Shown: piece after piece, positions 30,767-37,482 of the stretch | How positions within the stretch are numbered: the stretch's first letter is position 1 | How the letters are laid out: each line of letters opens with the position of its first letter | Virus record (IMG/VR): IMGVR_UViG_3300023179_000264 | Coordinates: 1 to 37,482 of that record | DNA from: a virus | Reading direction: 5' to 3' (one strand) | DNA length: 37,482 nt | Translations under genes and position numbers: made by a program | The notes under the pieces: model-generated | What the model was told of the DNA's origin: nothing | What the model saw: only the letters and a program-made list of their open reading frames with translations | Database searches by the model: none

Positions 30767-31086
30767 AAGATCCTCACAAAGCGGTTGATTACATCCTAAA
30801 ACACGCGCAACAGTTTGCAGATGCCAAAGCTCAGCGAGTCTATTTAGAAGAGTTCAGGAAGTCTAAAAAAGCAATTTTGATGAAGGGCTCATTAGAATCA
30901 GCATTGGGGGCGCAAGCGCGTGACGCTTACGCTCATCCTGATTACTTGCAGTTATTAAAAGCTCTTGAAGCCGCGGTTCAGATTGAAGAGAAGTTACGCT
31001 GGGATCTGATCGCTGCTCAGGCAAGAATCGAGATCTGGAGATCGGAGCAGGCAAATTTAAGGGCAGACATTAGGAACACTGCATGA
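30763..31086 (+). CDS. Helical protein of the recombination operon, function unknown
   Basis: This 107-residue protein begins at a GTG overlapping the ERF stop (GTGA) and is nearly all helical: MKDPHKAVDYILKHAQQFAD then LRWDLIAAQARIEIWRSEQ. The tight coupling to ERF on one side and the YbcO-like gene on the other suggests a recombination accessory or an antagonist of host nuclease. I recognise no conserved family. Confidence 0.65.
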   Translation: MKDPHKAVDYILKHAQQFADAKAQRVYLEEFRKSKKAILMKGSLESALGAQARDAYAHPDYLQLLKALEAAVQIEEKLRWDLIAAQARIEIWRSEQANLRADIRNTA

Positions 31087-31379
31087 ATTGGAGATCTATA
31101 AAACTCTTAGAGGCTTGCAGGGAACTACCTTGTACGCTGTGCGGAGCAGAAGATGGGACGATTGTTGCAGCTCACAGCAATCAACAGCGAGACGGCAAAG
31201 GAACGGGCATAAAGGCTCACGACTACAGGGTTGCTGCGCTATGTTTTTCTTGCCATGCCGCAATTGACCAAGGTCACAAAATGAACAAGGAGGAAAAACA
31301 GCAAACCTGGGAAAAAGCTCACAGAAAAACAATTGGATTTTTATTTGAAAAAGGTAAATTAAATGTCATCCGTAAATAA
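31083..31379 (+). CDS. YbcO/DUF1364-like zinc nuclease-type protein
   Basis: The 98-residue protein has CTLC (17-20), AAHSNQQ (29-35), a conserved GTG at 40-42 and [11 protein letters not shown] (54-64). It therefore has an HNH-like zinc/His arrangement typical of DUF1364 proteins such as E. coli YbcO, considered RecA-related nucleases. It starts by a 4-base overlap with the preceding gene and overlaps the SSB gene start. A role in recombination or Holliday-structure processing is probable. Confidence 0.8.
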   Translation: MNWRSIKLLEACRELPCTLCGAEDGTIVAAHSNQQRDGKGTGIKAHDYRVAALCFSCHAAIDQGHKMNKEEKQQTWEKAHRKTIGFLFEKGKLNVIRK

Positions 31380-31731
31380 AGTCATTCTTGTTGGCAACGT
31401 TGGAAAAGATCCTGAAACAAGATTTTCTGAATCAGGAACTGCGATTGCTAACCTCACAATAGCAACAACAAACAGGTTCAAAAACAAACAAGGTCAAAAT
31501 CAGGAAGAAACAGAATGGCATCGTGTCGTTGCCTACGGAAAACTAGCCGAGATCATCGAGAAGTATGTTCAGAAGGGAAAGCCTTTGTATTTAGAGGGAA
31601 GGCTTCAGACTAGAAAATGGACAGACAAACAAGGTGTAGATAGATACACCACCGAGATTGTGGCCGAGCAAATGCAGATGCTTGGTCAAAAAGAATCTAA
31701 AAAGACTGATGACGATGACATCGCATTTTGA
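31363..31731 (+). CDS. ssb: Single-stranded DNA-binding protein
   Basis: This 122-residue OB-fold protein begins [20 protein letters not shown], has [20 protein letters not shown] and [17 protein letters not shown], and ends with the acidic tip DDDDIAF. The tip matches the bacterial SSB C-terminus (usually DDDIPF), which recruits partner proteins. It is shorter than E. coli SSB because the linker is short. An AAGG site precedes the start. It overlaps the downstream exonuclease start. Confidence 0.93.
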   Translation: MSSVNKVILVGNVGKDPETRFSESGTAIANLTIATTNRFKNKQGQNQEETEWHRVVAYGKLAEIIEKYVQKGKPLYLEGRLQTRKWTDKQGVDRYTTEIVAEQMQMLGQKESKKTDDDDIAF

Positions 31732-32314
31732 ACAGGGCTCGGATGCCTGGAGGCTTGCAAGGCTAGGGAAGGTGACAGCTTCCCGTGTTTCAGATGCAAG
31801 GGCTAAAAAGGGGACCGCGGCTCGATCTGGATATATAGCTGACATCATTGCCGAGCGTCTTACAAACAATCCAGCCGAGAGTTTTTCAAACTCTTATATG
31901 GAATGGGGAACAACAAACGAACCGCTTGCAAGAGCCGCTTATCAGATCTTTACAGGAAACTGGGTAGAGCAAACAGGCTTAGTAGACCATCCAACCATCC
32001 CTAACTTTGCTGCTAGCCCAGACGGGTTGATTGGAGACGATGGGCTGATAGAGATCAAGTGCCCCAAGACCTCGACGCATATCTCTTATCTGACAGCTAA
32101 AGAGGTTCCGTCCGGCTATAAGCATCAGATGCTTGCCCAGATGGCTTGTACGGGTCGCAGGTGGGTCGATTTTGTTTCGTTTGACCCTAGATTGCCCGAG
32201 AAGCTGCAGCTCTTTGTAGCGCGTTTTGAGCCGCCTGAAAAGGATGTAAAAAGCCTAGAAGATGATGTTGTCGCTTTTTTAAATGAAGTAACCCAACAAA
32301 TGGAGAGACTATGA
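31709..32314 (+). CDS. YqaJ-like viral recombinase exonuclease
   Basis: This protein has 201 residues if started at the ATG at 31709 (ATG 31715 is equally possible; no clear ribosome site). Family blocks are [12 protein letters not shown] (18-29), [14 protein letters not shown] (65-78), the catalytic stretch FAASPDGL with D105, EIK (115-117) and [14 protein letters not shown]. YqaJ nucleases degrade one strand 5'-3' to expose ssDNA for annealing, matching ERF. Start and stop overlap both neighbours. Confidence 0.9.
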   Translation: MTMTSHFEQGSDAWRLARLGKVTASRVSDARAKKGTAARSGYIADIIAERLTNNPAESFSNSYMEWGTTNEPLARAAYQIFTGNWVEQTGLVDHPTIPNFAASPDGLIGDDGLIEIKCPKTSTHISYLTAKEVPSGYKHQMLAQMACTGRRWVDFVSFDPRLPEKLQLFVARFEPPEKDVKSLEDDVVAFLNEVTQQMERL

Positions 32315-32493
32315 ACTGGAAAAAACTCATTGAAAGCCAACGATCCCCACGAACTTTTAGACCTGTGGAAGACATCTGGAGAGAACACGGCTGGAAGCCA
32401 CCCTCCACAGAGTGTCCCGACACCATCGAAAAACACCAAGCCTTTAGAGCGTGGTCAATGGCTGGAGATCATCAAAGCGGTGAAATCCAGTGA
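32311..32493 (+). CDS. Small early protein, ATGA-coupled to the exonuclease
   Basis: The ATG at 32311 overlaps the exonuclease stop in an ATGA. The 60-residue product is [20 protein letters not shown] then DIWREHGWKPPSTECPDTIE and a short tail. The aromatic WREHGW region looks protein-like. It overlaps the next frame by more than 160 bases. Function unknown. The coupling makes this the better supported of the two overlapping frames. Confidence 0.6.
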   Translation: MNWKKLIESQRSPRTFRPVEDIWREHGWKPPSTECPDTIEKHQAFRAWSMAGDHQSGEIQ

Positions 32494-32725
32494 TCGACAG
32501 GAAATTGCGGAGGCTTATAAAGCTGCTCTTCCGTATGTCATCCAGGATTGGGCTCACTGGCTTTTATCGAAGCCTCGTCCGCAGCGGCTTCCGTTGATCG
32601 AAAAAATAGCTAAACATCACGGAGAAGACATCGGGGAGATGGTGAAGCAACGACTTACCGAGCTACACCGCGAGTCTTCTCGAAACTCCTCATGCCTGCA
32701 ATCCCTAGCATCCCGCTCAAAATAA
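32330..32725 (+). CDS. Last rightward early gene, start uncertain
   Basis: The C-terminal 80 residues (EIIKAVKSSDRQEIAEAYKA then WAHWLLSKPRPQRLPLIEKI) look like a genuine helical protein. The start is unclear: a TTG at 32330 gives 131 residues, while a GTG at 32480 would leave 81. The first part overlaps a better-supported frame at 32311. The 3' end runs 71 bases into the convergent holin gene. No family recognised. Confidence 0.5.
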   Translation: MKANDPHELLDLWKTSGENTAGSHPPQSVPTPSKNTKPLERGQWLEIIKAVKSSDRQEIAEAYKAALPYVIQDWAHWLLSKPRPQRLPLIEKIAKHHGEDIGEMVKQRLTELHRESSRNSSCLQSLASRSK

Positions 32726-33068
32726 CCCACAAAGCCTCCGTGTCTAACATTGGAGGCGGGGTTACCTGTTTAGGCACATAATCTCCGGCTTGCAACCATG
32801 TCCATGCCCAGACTAAAAGCGGGTAGAGAAGAAACTGGTAAGCCATCGCGCCTGCACCAACCCACCCGATAGCGGGTCGCCAGCCAGCAACAAAGAGATT
32901 CTGATTTGCTGCCTCGACCTTGTTGACTTCCGTCTGACCGAGGTCGATAGCTTGATCTATTCTTTTCGCCTCAAGCTCAAGCTCCATTCGTTCTTTGTCT
33001 GACGTATGAAGATCTCCAATGACCTTACCGACAGATTCAACGACAGATGAAATACCAAGAATGTTCAC
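32655..33068 (-). CDS. 3TM-type holin
   Basis: This 137-residue protein begins with a helical charged region HTSDKERMELELEAK (21-35). It then has hydrophobic segments around residues 63-90 (AGWRPAIGWVGAGAMAYQ, then LLYPLLVWAWTW) and 111-125 (ALWVILSGMLGIAGMR). The GWRPAIGW and LWxxLxGMLGxAGxRSFEK elements fit the GTA_holin_3TM family. Holins form the membrane lesion that releases the endolysin. The GTG start overlaps the endolysin stop as GTGA. It converges with the early rightward operon. Confidence 0.88.
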   Translation of the reverse strand: MNILGISSVVESVGKVIGDLHTSDKERMELELEAKRIDQAIDLGQTEVNKVEAANQNLFVAGWRPAIGWVGAGAMAYQFLLYPLLVWAWTWLQAGDYVPKQVTPPPMLDTEALWVILSGMLGIAGMRSFEKTRGVAR

Positions 33069-33556
33069 AGCTTAAGTGCTCGATTGAGCCAACCTAAAAG
33101 AAACTTAATTTGGCTTCGATCCCGCATCACGATATCTCTGTATCTCGCAATCTTTGCAAGCGCATAGGAGGCCACAAAAAGCTCCGGATCTATTCGGTTA
33201 AGTGCTTCTACAGACCGTATACCAATAACGCCGTCTGGAGCTGTTTTCACGCATATCTGAGCAAGTTTGGAAGCTACGGAAACGCCAGCGTTGACAGCAA
33301 AGTTGAAGATAGATGAAGCGACAATAGGATTTAGTTTGTCGCCCTGTATCGCATTCCAATAGTTGACTCTGTAAAAGTCACGAACCATTTGCGTTGGTGG
33401 TGTTTCACCGCGATCTACAAATTCCCACCCAGGCCAATTCGGGTTTTTATTTCTTGCAATCCCTGCATAGGTTTGACCTCCGGTGTCACCTGCTATTTTG
33501 TGCAAGATGTAACCGCCCTCGTCTTGGATCATCTTGTCGTAGGCTGTTTCAAACAT
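33065..33556 (-). CDS. GH108-type endolysin (N-acetylmuramidase) with PG-binding end
   Basis: The 163-residue protein shows the GH108 motif DEGGY (12-16, with catalytic Glu13), then AGDTGGQTYAGIARNKNP (22-39) and FYRVNYWNAIQGDKL. The C-terminal region ending FLLGWLNRALKL fits the partner PG_binding_3 domain. No signal peptide is present, so release requires the holin encoded next to it. It overlaps the small membrane gene as TAATG. Confidence 0.92.
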   Translation of the reverse strand: MFETAYDKMIQDEGGYILHKIAGDTGGQTYAGIARNKNPNWPGWEFVDRGETPPTQMVRDFYRVNYWNAIQGDKLNPIVASSIFNFAVNAGVSVASKLAQICVKTAPDGVIGIRSVEALNRIDPELFVASYALAKIARYRDIVMRDRSQIKFLLGWLNRALKL

Positions 33557-33789
33557 TACTTGTCCTGTTTGTTGTCTAGTTTGTCAAATATCTTGGAGAG
33601 CATGATTTTTATTTCATGGATGTCATTTTCATAATCTTTTTTTAACACATAGTCATGCGGTAAATTCTTTTCTATGTCTCGCAAATCGCGTTGCATGTCT
33701 TTTACGGCTTCCCAAACAACTCGGAAGATCCAGCCAAACGCGGCTGAAATCGCGCCGAATAAGATATTGATGAGAGTTTGTGAGTCCAT
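33556..33789 (-). CDS. Small membrane/coiled-coil protein of the lysis cluster
   Basis: With the ATG at 33789 the product has 77 residues. One transmembrane segment at about residues 5-22 (TLINILFGAISAAFGWIF) is followed by charged coiled-coil helices (VKDMQRDLRDIEKNLP and IHEIKIMLSKIFDKLDNKQ). Similar proteins are found beside endolysins in other phages and could be an accessory lysis or i-spanin-like protein; there is no lipobox for an o-spanin. The longer frame to 33861 overlaps the fibre gene and is less likely. Confidence 0.68.
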   Translation of the reverse strand: MDSQTLINILFGAISAAFGWIFRVVWEAVKDMQRDLRDIEKNLPHDYVLKKDYENDIHEIKIMLSKIFDKLDNKQDK

Positions 33790-33796
33790 ATTCAAC

Positions 33797-35557
33797 TTAA
33801 ACAAAGAATAACAAGAAACTTTGGGACGGAGTTGAACCATCTGTTGTCGTAAAAGAAACAATCGTGCAGGATTCTATAGTCACTGTATCAAACACACAAA
33901 TTGTAATAATTTGGTCGCTAGCTATGCAAGACTCTGAAACGCTTGCAAGAATAAACTTTTCTTCGGACTGCTGATCCTGAGCAATTGCGCCTTCTGCAAC
34001 AGAAGAAAAGAAAGTTCTTGATCCCTGCGTAATGACGGAGGCAATTGCGGAATCACTTACATCAACTTGCAAATTAGCATTGCTATTACCAACATCGCTA
34101 ATAAATGCAGATTCAGATATGACTTCAAGCAGTGAATGCAGCGTTTCTATTGAATCACTTGCTATGGATGATTCCAAAACAAACACAACAGCAATTTGAT
34201 TGCCATTTGAAGAAACATTACCTGTTGCATTTTCTGAAATTTCTGCCTGAAATATTACGTTTGATTCAGACGCGTCCAAACCTGTTGCATTTTCTGAAAC
34301 TGCTGAACCAAACGTTAGATCGCCCTGCGTTTGATCTGAACCCGTAGCCGCTTCAGAAACAATTGTTGCTTGACTGGCATTCGCCAAAATATTGTCTGAA
34401 GCTATTGCTGTTTCTGCTTGTTCCGCGTTGCTAAAAGTTAATGCTTGAAAAGCATCTGTAGCAGTAGCGGTTTCAGTTAAAAGCGGATATAAATCCGTCT
34501 CACCAAATATTACAGACCCAGATCCTGAAATGATCGTGTAGGTGTTAAATCCACCAGATGTTACTAGCGAATAGGTAACACCAGAAAATGACGCTGTATA
34601 AGTATCTCTGATGCGTAATACAACGACACCAGAGCCACCCGTTCTTCCATTTACCCCTACTCCGCTTTCACCACCAGCGCCGCCGCCCGTATTTGGTTCG
34701 CCATCTTCGCCTGTTTGTGATGTACCCTGACCATCACCTCCACCGCCAACGCCTCCGGCACCAGCTACCCCATTGTTTGCACCGCCACCACCACCGCCAT
34801 AATAATTACCGGTAATAGCAGACAAAACGCCCGGACCACCTGCGCCCCCTGTAGTAAAAGGCGTATTTGCAGAACCACCAGCGCCTCCCGCGCCGCCACC
34901 ACCGCCACCTCTATACGTGCTTGGTGAGCTACCTCCCCCGGAACCACCTACGTAGCCCTGTGTTGCAGCACCGCCTGCGCCCACATAAACGCAGCCACCA
35001 CCGCCACTAGCGCCGGACCCGCCACTCTGGAAGTTAGGAGCCGACGCTCCAAGCCCACCACCTCGACCACCACCAAAAGCAATGATTGATGCAAACTGAG
35101 ATTGCCCACCAGCCGTAGCCGCCGTTGATGGGCTGTAGATCATGCCCGACCCACCCACACCGACAGTAACCGTGTAGGAAGTATTTAATTGATATGTTGA
35201 AACAAATGTGGCCTCAAGTACCCCGCCAGCACCGCCGCCTCCACCACCTCCACCACCAGAGCCACCGCTTCCTGATCCACCGCCGCCACCAACAACAAGA
35301 TAGCTAAGAACAAACCCTACTTCTCCTACCGTAGCATCCGAACCGGATGCGCTTTCTGACACCGAAACGTCAATGACGTTATTGCCTTGGATGGCATCAC
35401 TTGCAGTGGATGTTTCTGATACGGCAGCTTGTGCCGAAAGTATGGACGCTAGGCTATCTGAACCCGTTGCGGATTCTTGGACCTCCGCATTGATCGGCCC
35501 TGTAACACCACTGATCGCCGAAAATGGCGCAGTTGAGAATGGATCAAAGCCGAACAC
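33797..35557 (-). CDS. Large tail fibre protein with SExAxxSD repeats and inserted glycine-rich domain
   Basis: This 586-residue protein uses a GTG start with AGGA 8 bases before it. About 13 copies of a motif like VSESATGSD occur (near residues 26-75, then about 365-570), about 20 residues apart. Between them a glycine-rich domain runs from SYLVVGGGGGSG (about 85) to GGSGVVVLRIRDTY (about 315). Thus a paralogue of the glycine-rich domains at the window ends is inserted in a repeat array. Likely a tail fibre or tip adhesin. The repeats are probably beta-solenoid or Ig-like strands, which is inference. Confidence 0.85.
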   Translation of the reverse strand: MFGFDPFSTAPFSAISGVTGPINAEVQESATGSDSLASILSAQAAVSETSTASDAIQGNNVIDVSVSESASGSDATVGEVGFVLSYLVVGGGGGSGSGGSGGGGGGGGGAGGVLEATFVSTYQLNTSYTVTVGVGGSGMIYSPSTAATAGGQSQFASIIAFGGGRGGGLGASAPNFQSGGSGASGGGGCVYVGAGGAATQGYVGGSGGGSSPSTYRGGGGGGAGGAGGSANTPFTTGGAGGPGVLSAITGNYYGGGGGGANNGVAGAGGVGGGGDGQGTSQTGEDGEPNTGGGAGGESGVGVNGRTGGSGVVVLRIRDTYTASFSGVTYSLVTSGGFNTYTIISGSGSVIFGETDLYPLLTETATATDAFQALTFSNAEQAETAIASDNILANASQATIVSEAATGSDQTQGDLTFGSAVSENATGLDASESNVIFQAEISENATGNVSSNGNQIAVVFVLESSIASDSIETLHSLLEVISESAFISDVGNSNANLQVDVSDSAIASVITQGSRTFFSSVAEGAIAQDQQSEEKFILASVSESCIASDQIITICVFDTVTIESCTIVSFTTTDGSTPSQSFLLFFV

Positions 35558-35561
35558 ATTG

Positions 35562-35927
35562 TTATCCTAGAATCTCAATCCAGTTAGTTGTCGCCTCATC
35601 CCACGAATACATCTTGCCGTCTGTTGGCATTGGCGTGGGTGCTTCCCATTGTGCCGTGTTTTCATTTAACAGCCAACTAGCAAAGGGTTTAGGCGGGATG
35701 AAGGCGTCAAGTTGCGTATCGTATGTGTAACCAATCCCTGCGTAGTTTTTTCTGATGTTCCCGTTATAGCTCGTCTGCTTCCACGTTCCACCGAGGATCT
35801 TCTCTAAGTGTGCAGCGCCGATGTGTTCTTTCTCGACACCGAAAGCATCTGCCATATCTTTGTTGTCAACAACGACGACCTGAGTAACAACATTGTTCTC
35901 GTCGATTTTCGCGTAATGGCCCATCAT
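35562..35927 (-). CDS. Conserved virion-associated protein (GTWKQTSYNGNIRKNYAGIGY type)
   Basis: This 121-residue protein starts MMGHYAKIDENNVVTQVVVV and carries KILGGTWKQTSYNGNIRKNY followed by AGIGYTYD. It then has the tail FIPPKPFASWLLNENTAQWE and GKMYSWDEATTNWIEIL. This arrangement is known in structural proteins of marine and freshwater phages. It may contact the fibre. The start overlaps the upstream stop by 4 bases. Confidence 0.8.
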   Translation of the reverse strand: MMGHYAKIDENNVVTQVVVVDNKDMADAFGVEKEHIGAAHLEKILGGTWKQTSYNGNIRKNYAGIGYTYDTQLDAFIPPKPFASWLLNENTAQWEAPTPMPTDGKMYSWDEATTNWIEILG

Positions 35928-36526
35928 GCCTCCAATTTCAATCCGGTTAAATCCATTTCTTCCCCGACAACTCCGACAGGGAAGGTATTAAAACTAAGTG
36001 AGATTCTTGTGTCCTCGCCTTTGACTTCAGGAACCATGTGCGTCAGCGACGAAGGAAAGAGAATCAGCCTGCCTGCATAAGCCTCAAACCACCAGCTCTC
36101 ACTGTTATACGGGTTCCACTGGTCGGGCGGGAATTTGATCTGCTGCCAGCCATCCTTGTAGAAGTAAATCCGATCATCAGGGTTGGTCTGCACATAAAAC
36201 ACACCTGAGATATAACTATTAGGATGAGCGTGTTTGTGGTGGTACTGGCCCTGTTCTGAGTAGTTGCACCAGCTTTGTGTCACACGTAGTGTTACATTGT
36301 GCTTAGGGTTGACTGTGGACTTGAAGTATTCCGAGACAGCATCTTCAATGAATGAGCGCAGGGACGTTAGAGCTGGATCACGCAAGACAAAGTTATTCGT
36401 GCTTGTTGTGTTGCCCATATTAGGTCTTGTCTGTAACTCACGGATGAAGAACAACTCCTCATCTGACAAGGGGCGACCTAGCTCAGCAAAGCCTACAGGG
36501 ATGGGGAATAAGTTATGCAACTGCAC
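35924..36526 (-). CDS. 2OG-Fe(II) oxygenase
   Basis: With the GTG at 36526 (GAGG about 9 bases before it) the product has 200 residues; a TTG at 36532 is the alternative. Iron ligands are likely H99 and H101 in HHKHAHPNSYISGVFYV, and H163 in FPSSLTHMVPEV, with R174 in DTRISLSFN for 2-oxoglutarate. This matches the 2OG-FeII_Oxy_5-type family of phage proteins. Such enzymes hydroxylate proteins or nucleic acids; the substrate is unknown. It is embedded among tail genes, so the target may be a virion protein. It overlaps the next gene by 4 bases. Confidence 0.85.
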   Translation of the reverse strand: MQLHNLFPIPVGFAELGRPLSDEELFFIRELQTRPNMGNTTSTNNFVLRDPALTSLRSFIEDAVSEYFKSTVNPKHNVTLRVTQSWCNYSEQGQYHHKHAHPNSYISGVFYVQTNPDDRIYFYKDGWQQIKFPPDQWNPYNSESWWFEAYAGRLILFPSSLTHMVPEVKGEDTRISLSFNTFPVGVVGEEMDLTGLKLEA

Positions 36527-36767
36527 GTTCAAATTCCTCTTTGGCTATGCCCATCTCTTTGAGTTGCTCGTCGGTGTAAATCGTAGGGATGCTGTCCTCA
36601 AACTCTCTGATCTTGTCGATGACCCAGTAGACCTCTTCAATACTCGGACAAGGCCGTGGATCATCCCAGCGTGTAAAGACGTTGTTAGAGATTTCCCACT
36701 TCGCCCCAGGACGTAATAGGTGCATTGCTGTGTCTATTCCTAGGAAGCGATATGTTTTAGTAGTCAT
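36513..36767 (-). CDS. Conserved small tail-region protein (DDPRPCPSxEEV type)
   Basis: This 84-residue protein begins MTTKTYRFLGIDTAMHLLRP and has WDDPRPCPSIEEVYWVIDKI and REFEDSIPTIYTDEQLKEMG. The same motif occurs in small proteins that sit next to 2OG oxygenases or fibre genes in aquatic phages. No enzymatic motif is seen. The start is 1 base after the stop of the glycine-rich gene; it overlaps the 2OG oxygenase start by about 14 bases. Confidence 0.72.
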   Translation of the reverse strand: MTTKTYRFLGIDTAMHLLRPGAKWEISNNVFTRWDDPRPCPSIEEVYWVIDKIREFEDSIPTIYTDEQLKEMGIAKEEFERAVA

Positions 36768-36768
36768 G

Positions 36769-37482
36769 TTATTGGTTGATTTTGATGATTACGATACCGG
36801 AGCCGCCTGCCGCTCCATCTCGTGTTGCGTTATTTCCAGAACTGCCGCCGCCGCCGCCACCTGTGTTAGCAGTTCCTGCTGTAGCAGGCGTTAGAGGTGA
36901 TTGATCGTTTCCACCTGCGCCGCCACCGCCCAAACCACCATCAGTTACTCCTGCCCCATTCCTACCACCACCACCGCCGCCTGCATAAGTTACAGATGAT
37001 CCAGAAATAGAAGATGCCGTTCCATCTCCTCCAAAACCTGCGCCATCAGTGTTTCCAGCTTCTCCTGCTCCACCGCCACCACCACCAGCAAATGGAGCGG
37101 AACTTGCTCCAACGCCACCATTACTTCCTTGACTGGGTGATGTATTTGGCGTATTACCTGTGCCTCCAGCGGCTCCACCACCACTTATTCCGGTTCCTCC
37201 ACCACCAGAACCACCATTAGCACCTGCTGTTCCGGGATTTCCACCACCGCCACCGCCACCGCCAGTTGATGTAATCGTGCTGAATACTGAATCTACCCCG
37301 CTACTACCCGTTGAAGATGTTCCTCCTGCACCACCTCCTCCAACAGTAACAGTGTAATCAGTGCCTGCCGTAACGGATAAGGCGGTTCCTGTTCTAAACC
37401 CACCTGCGCCGCCACCGCCGCTATTTGTTGCTGCATTTATACCTCTACCCCCACCCCCACCCCCACCAACCACAAGGTCGAC
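36769..37482 (-). CDS. Glycine-rich tail fibre/adhesin protein, 5' end cut by the window edge
   Basis: The frame runs into the right edge with no start within the window; reading from 37482 gives VDLVVGGGGGGGRGINA and about 237 residues to the stop at 36769. The C-terminus GGSGIVIIKINQ is the complete end that the left-end gene lacks. Repeats and codons are paralogous to the left-end gene (LSVTAGTDYTVTVGGGGAGG here, LSVSGGTDYTITVGGGGAGS there). A GTG at 37473 is only an internal codon. It is therefore a tandem paralogue that the contig break has separated from its N-terminus. Confidence 0.82.
   Translation of the reverse strand, partial: VDLVVGGGGGGGRGINAATNSGGGGAGGFRTGTALSVTAGTDYTVTVGGGGAGGTSSTGSSGVDSVFSTITSTGGGGGGGGNPGTAGANGGSGGGGTGISGGGAAGGTGNTPNTSPSQGSNGGVGASSAPFAGGGGGGAGEAGNTDGAGFGGDGTASSISGSSVTYAGGGGGGRNGAGVTDGGLGGGGAGGNDQSPLTPATAGTANTGGGGGGSSGNNATRDGAAGGSGIVIIKINQ

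Noticed and set aside
32316-32324. Possible A AAA AAC slippery site in the 32311 gene
   Set aside because: The run is not in the zero frame needed for a -1 slip, and the competing frame is +1.
32726-32760. GCCTCC...GGAGGC hairpin as a bidirectional terminator
   Set aside because: The loop is long, no T-run follows on either strand and it lies within the holin gene.
37160-37357. Plus-strand Pro-rich open frame opposite the right-end gene (and similar His/Pro-rich frames)
   Set aside because: Proline runs are the reverse strand of the glycine codons of the real minus-strand fibre gene.
1-37482. tRNA genes, CRISPR arrays and insertion sequences
   Set aside because: None recognised by eye: no cloverleaf, no regularly spaced repeats and no transposase. 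A dedicated tRNA search would be decisive.

Overview
The window reads as one nearly complete genome of a tailed dsDNA phage with a long non-contractile tail (siphovirus morphotype). The evidence is an HK97-type terminase, portal, protease and capsid series, a tape-measure protein, a tail-assembly chaperone pair and a J-like tail hub. The host is probably a Gram-negative proteobacterium: a GH108-type muramidase, a 3TM holin and a bacterial-type SSB fit this. An aquatic environmental source is likely from the style of the glycine-rich tail proteins, but that is inference. I saw no tRNA, CRISPR array, integrase, CI-like repressor, DNA polymerase or primase.

Layout. (i) About 23.7-28.36 kb, minus strand: an early leftward operon of a DUF1376-type replication protein, a DnaB-like helicase and many small ATGA-coupled genes. 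These include an excisionase-like HTH, a winged-helix protein and a mini NrdR-like zinc ribbon. The operon ends at an intrinsic terminator at 23704-23728. (ii) 28.5-32.7 kb, plus strand: an early rightward recombination operon of an HTH-metallophosphoesterase, ERF annealase, YbcO-like protein, SSB and YqaJ exonuclease. It is interrupted by one leftward nuclease-like gene. Overlapping divergent promoters at 28503-28531 feed both early arms. (iii) 23.7 to 1 kb, minus strand: the late module. It starts with a DUF5856-like protein and an HNH nuclease, then a palindrome-rich gap (possible cos), TerS, TerL, portal, protease, capsid, a second capsid paralogue, connectors, tail tube, chaperones with a -1 frameshift, tape measure, tail hub and fibres. 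(iv) 37.48 to 32.65 kb, minus strand: more tail-fibre genes, then a small membrane protein, endolysin and holin.

Blocks iii and iv join if the molecule is circular or permuted. Both window ends fall inside paralogous glycine-rich tail genes, so the contig was probably broken at that repeat. The late order is then the usual packaging-head-tail-lysis.

Several points stand out. There are two tandem capsid proteins, with alternative hairpins at the second one's ribosome site. The G/GT pair has a textbook A AAA AAC slippery site. The J-like hub is split by a one-base frame change. Three modifying enzymes (glycosyltransferase with TPRs, GNAT acetyltransferase, 2OG-Fe(II) oxygenase) lie among the tail genes, one close to a GPT-type collagen-like fibre. 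Several real genes are shorter than 60 codons and easily missed.
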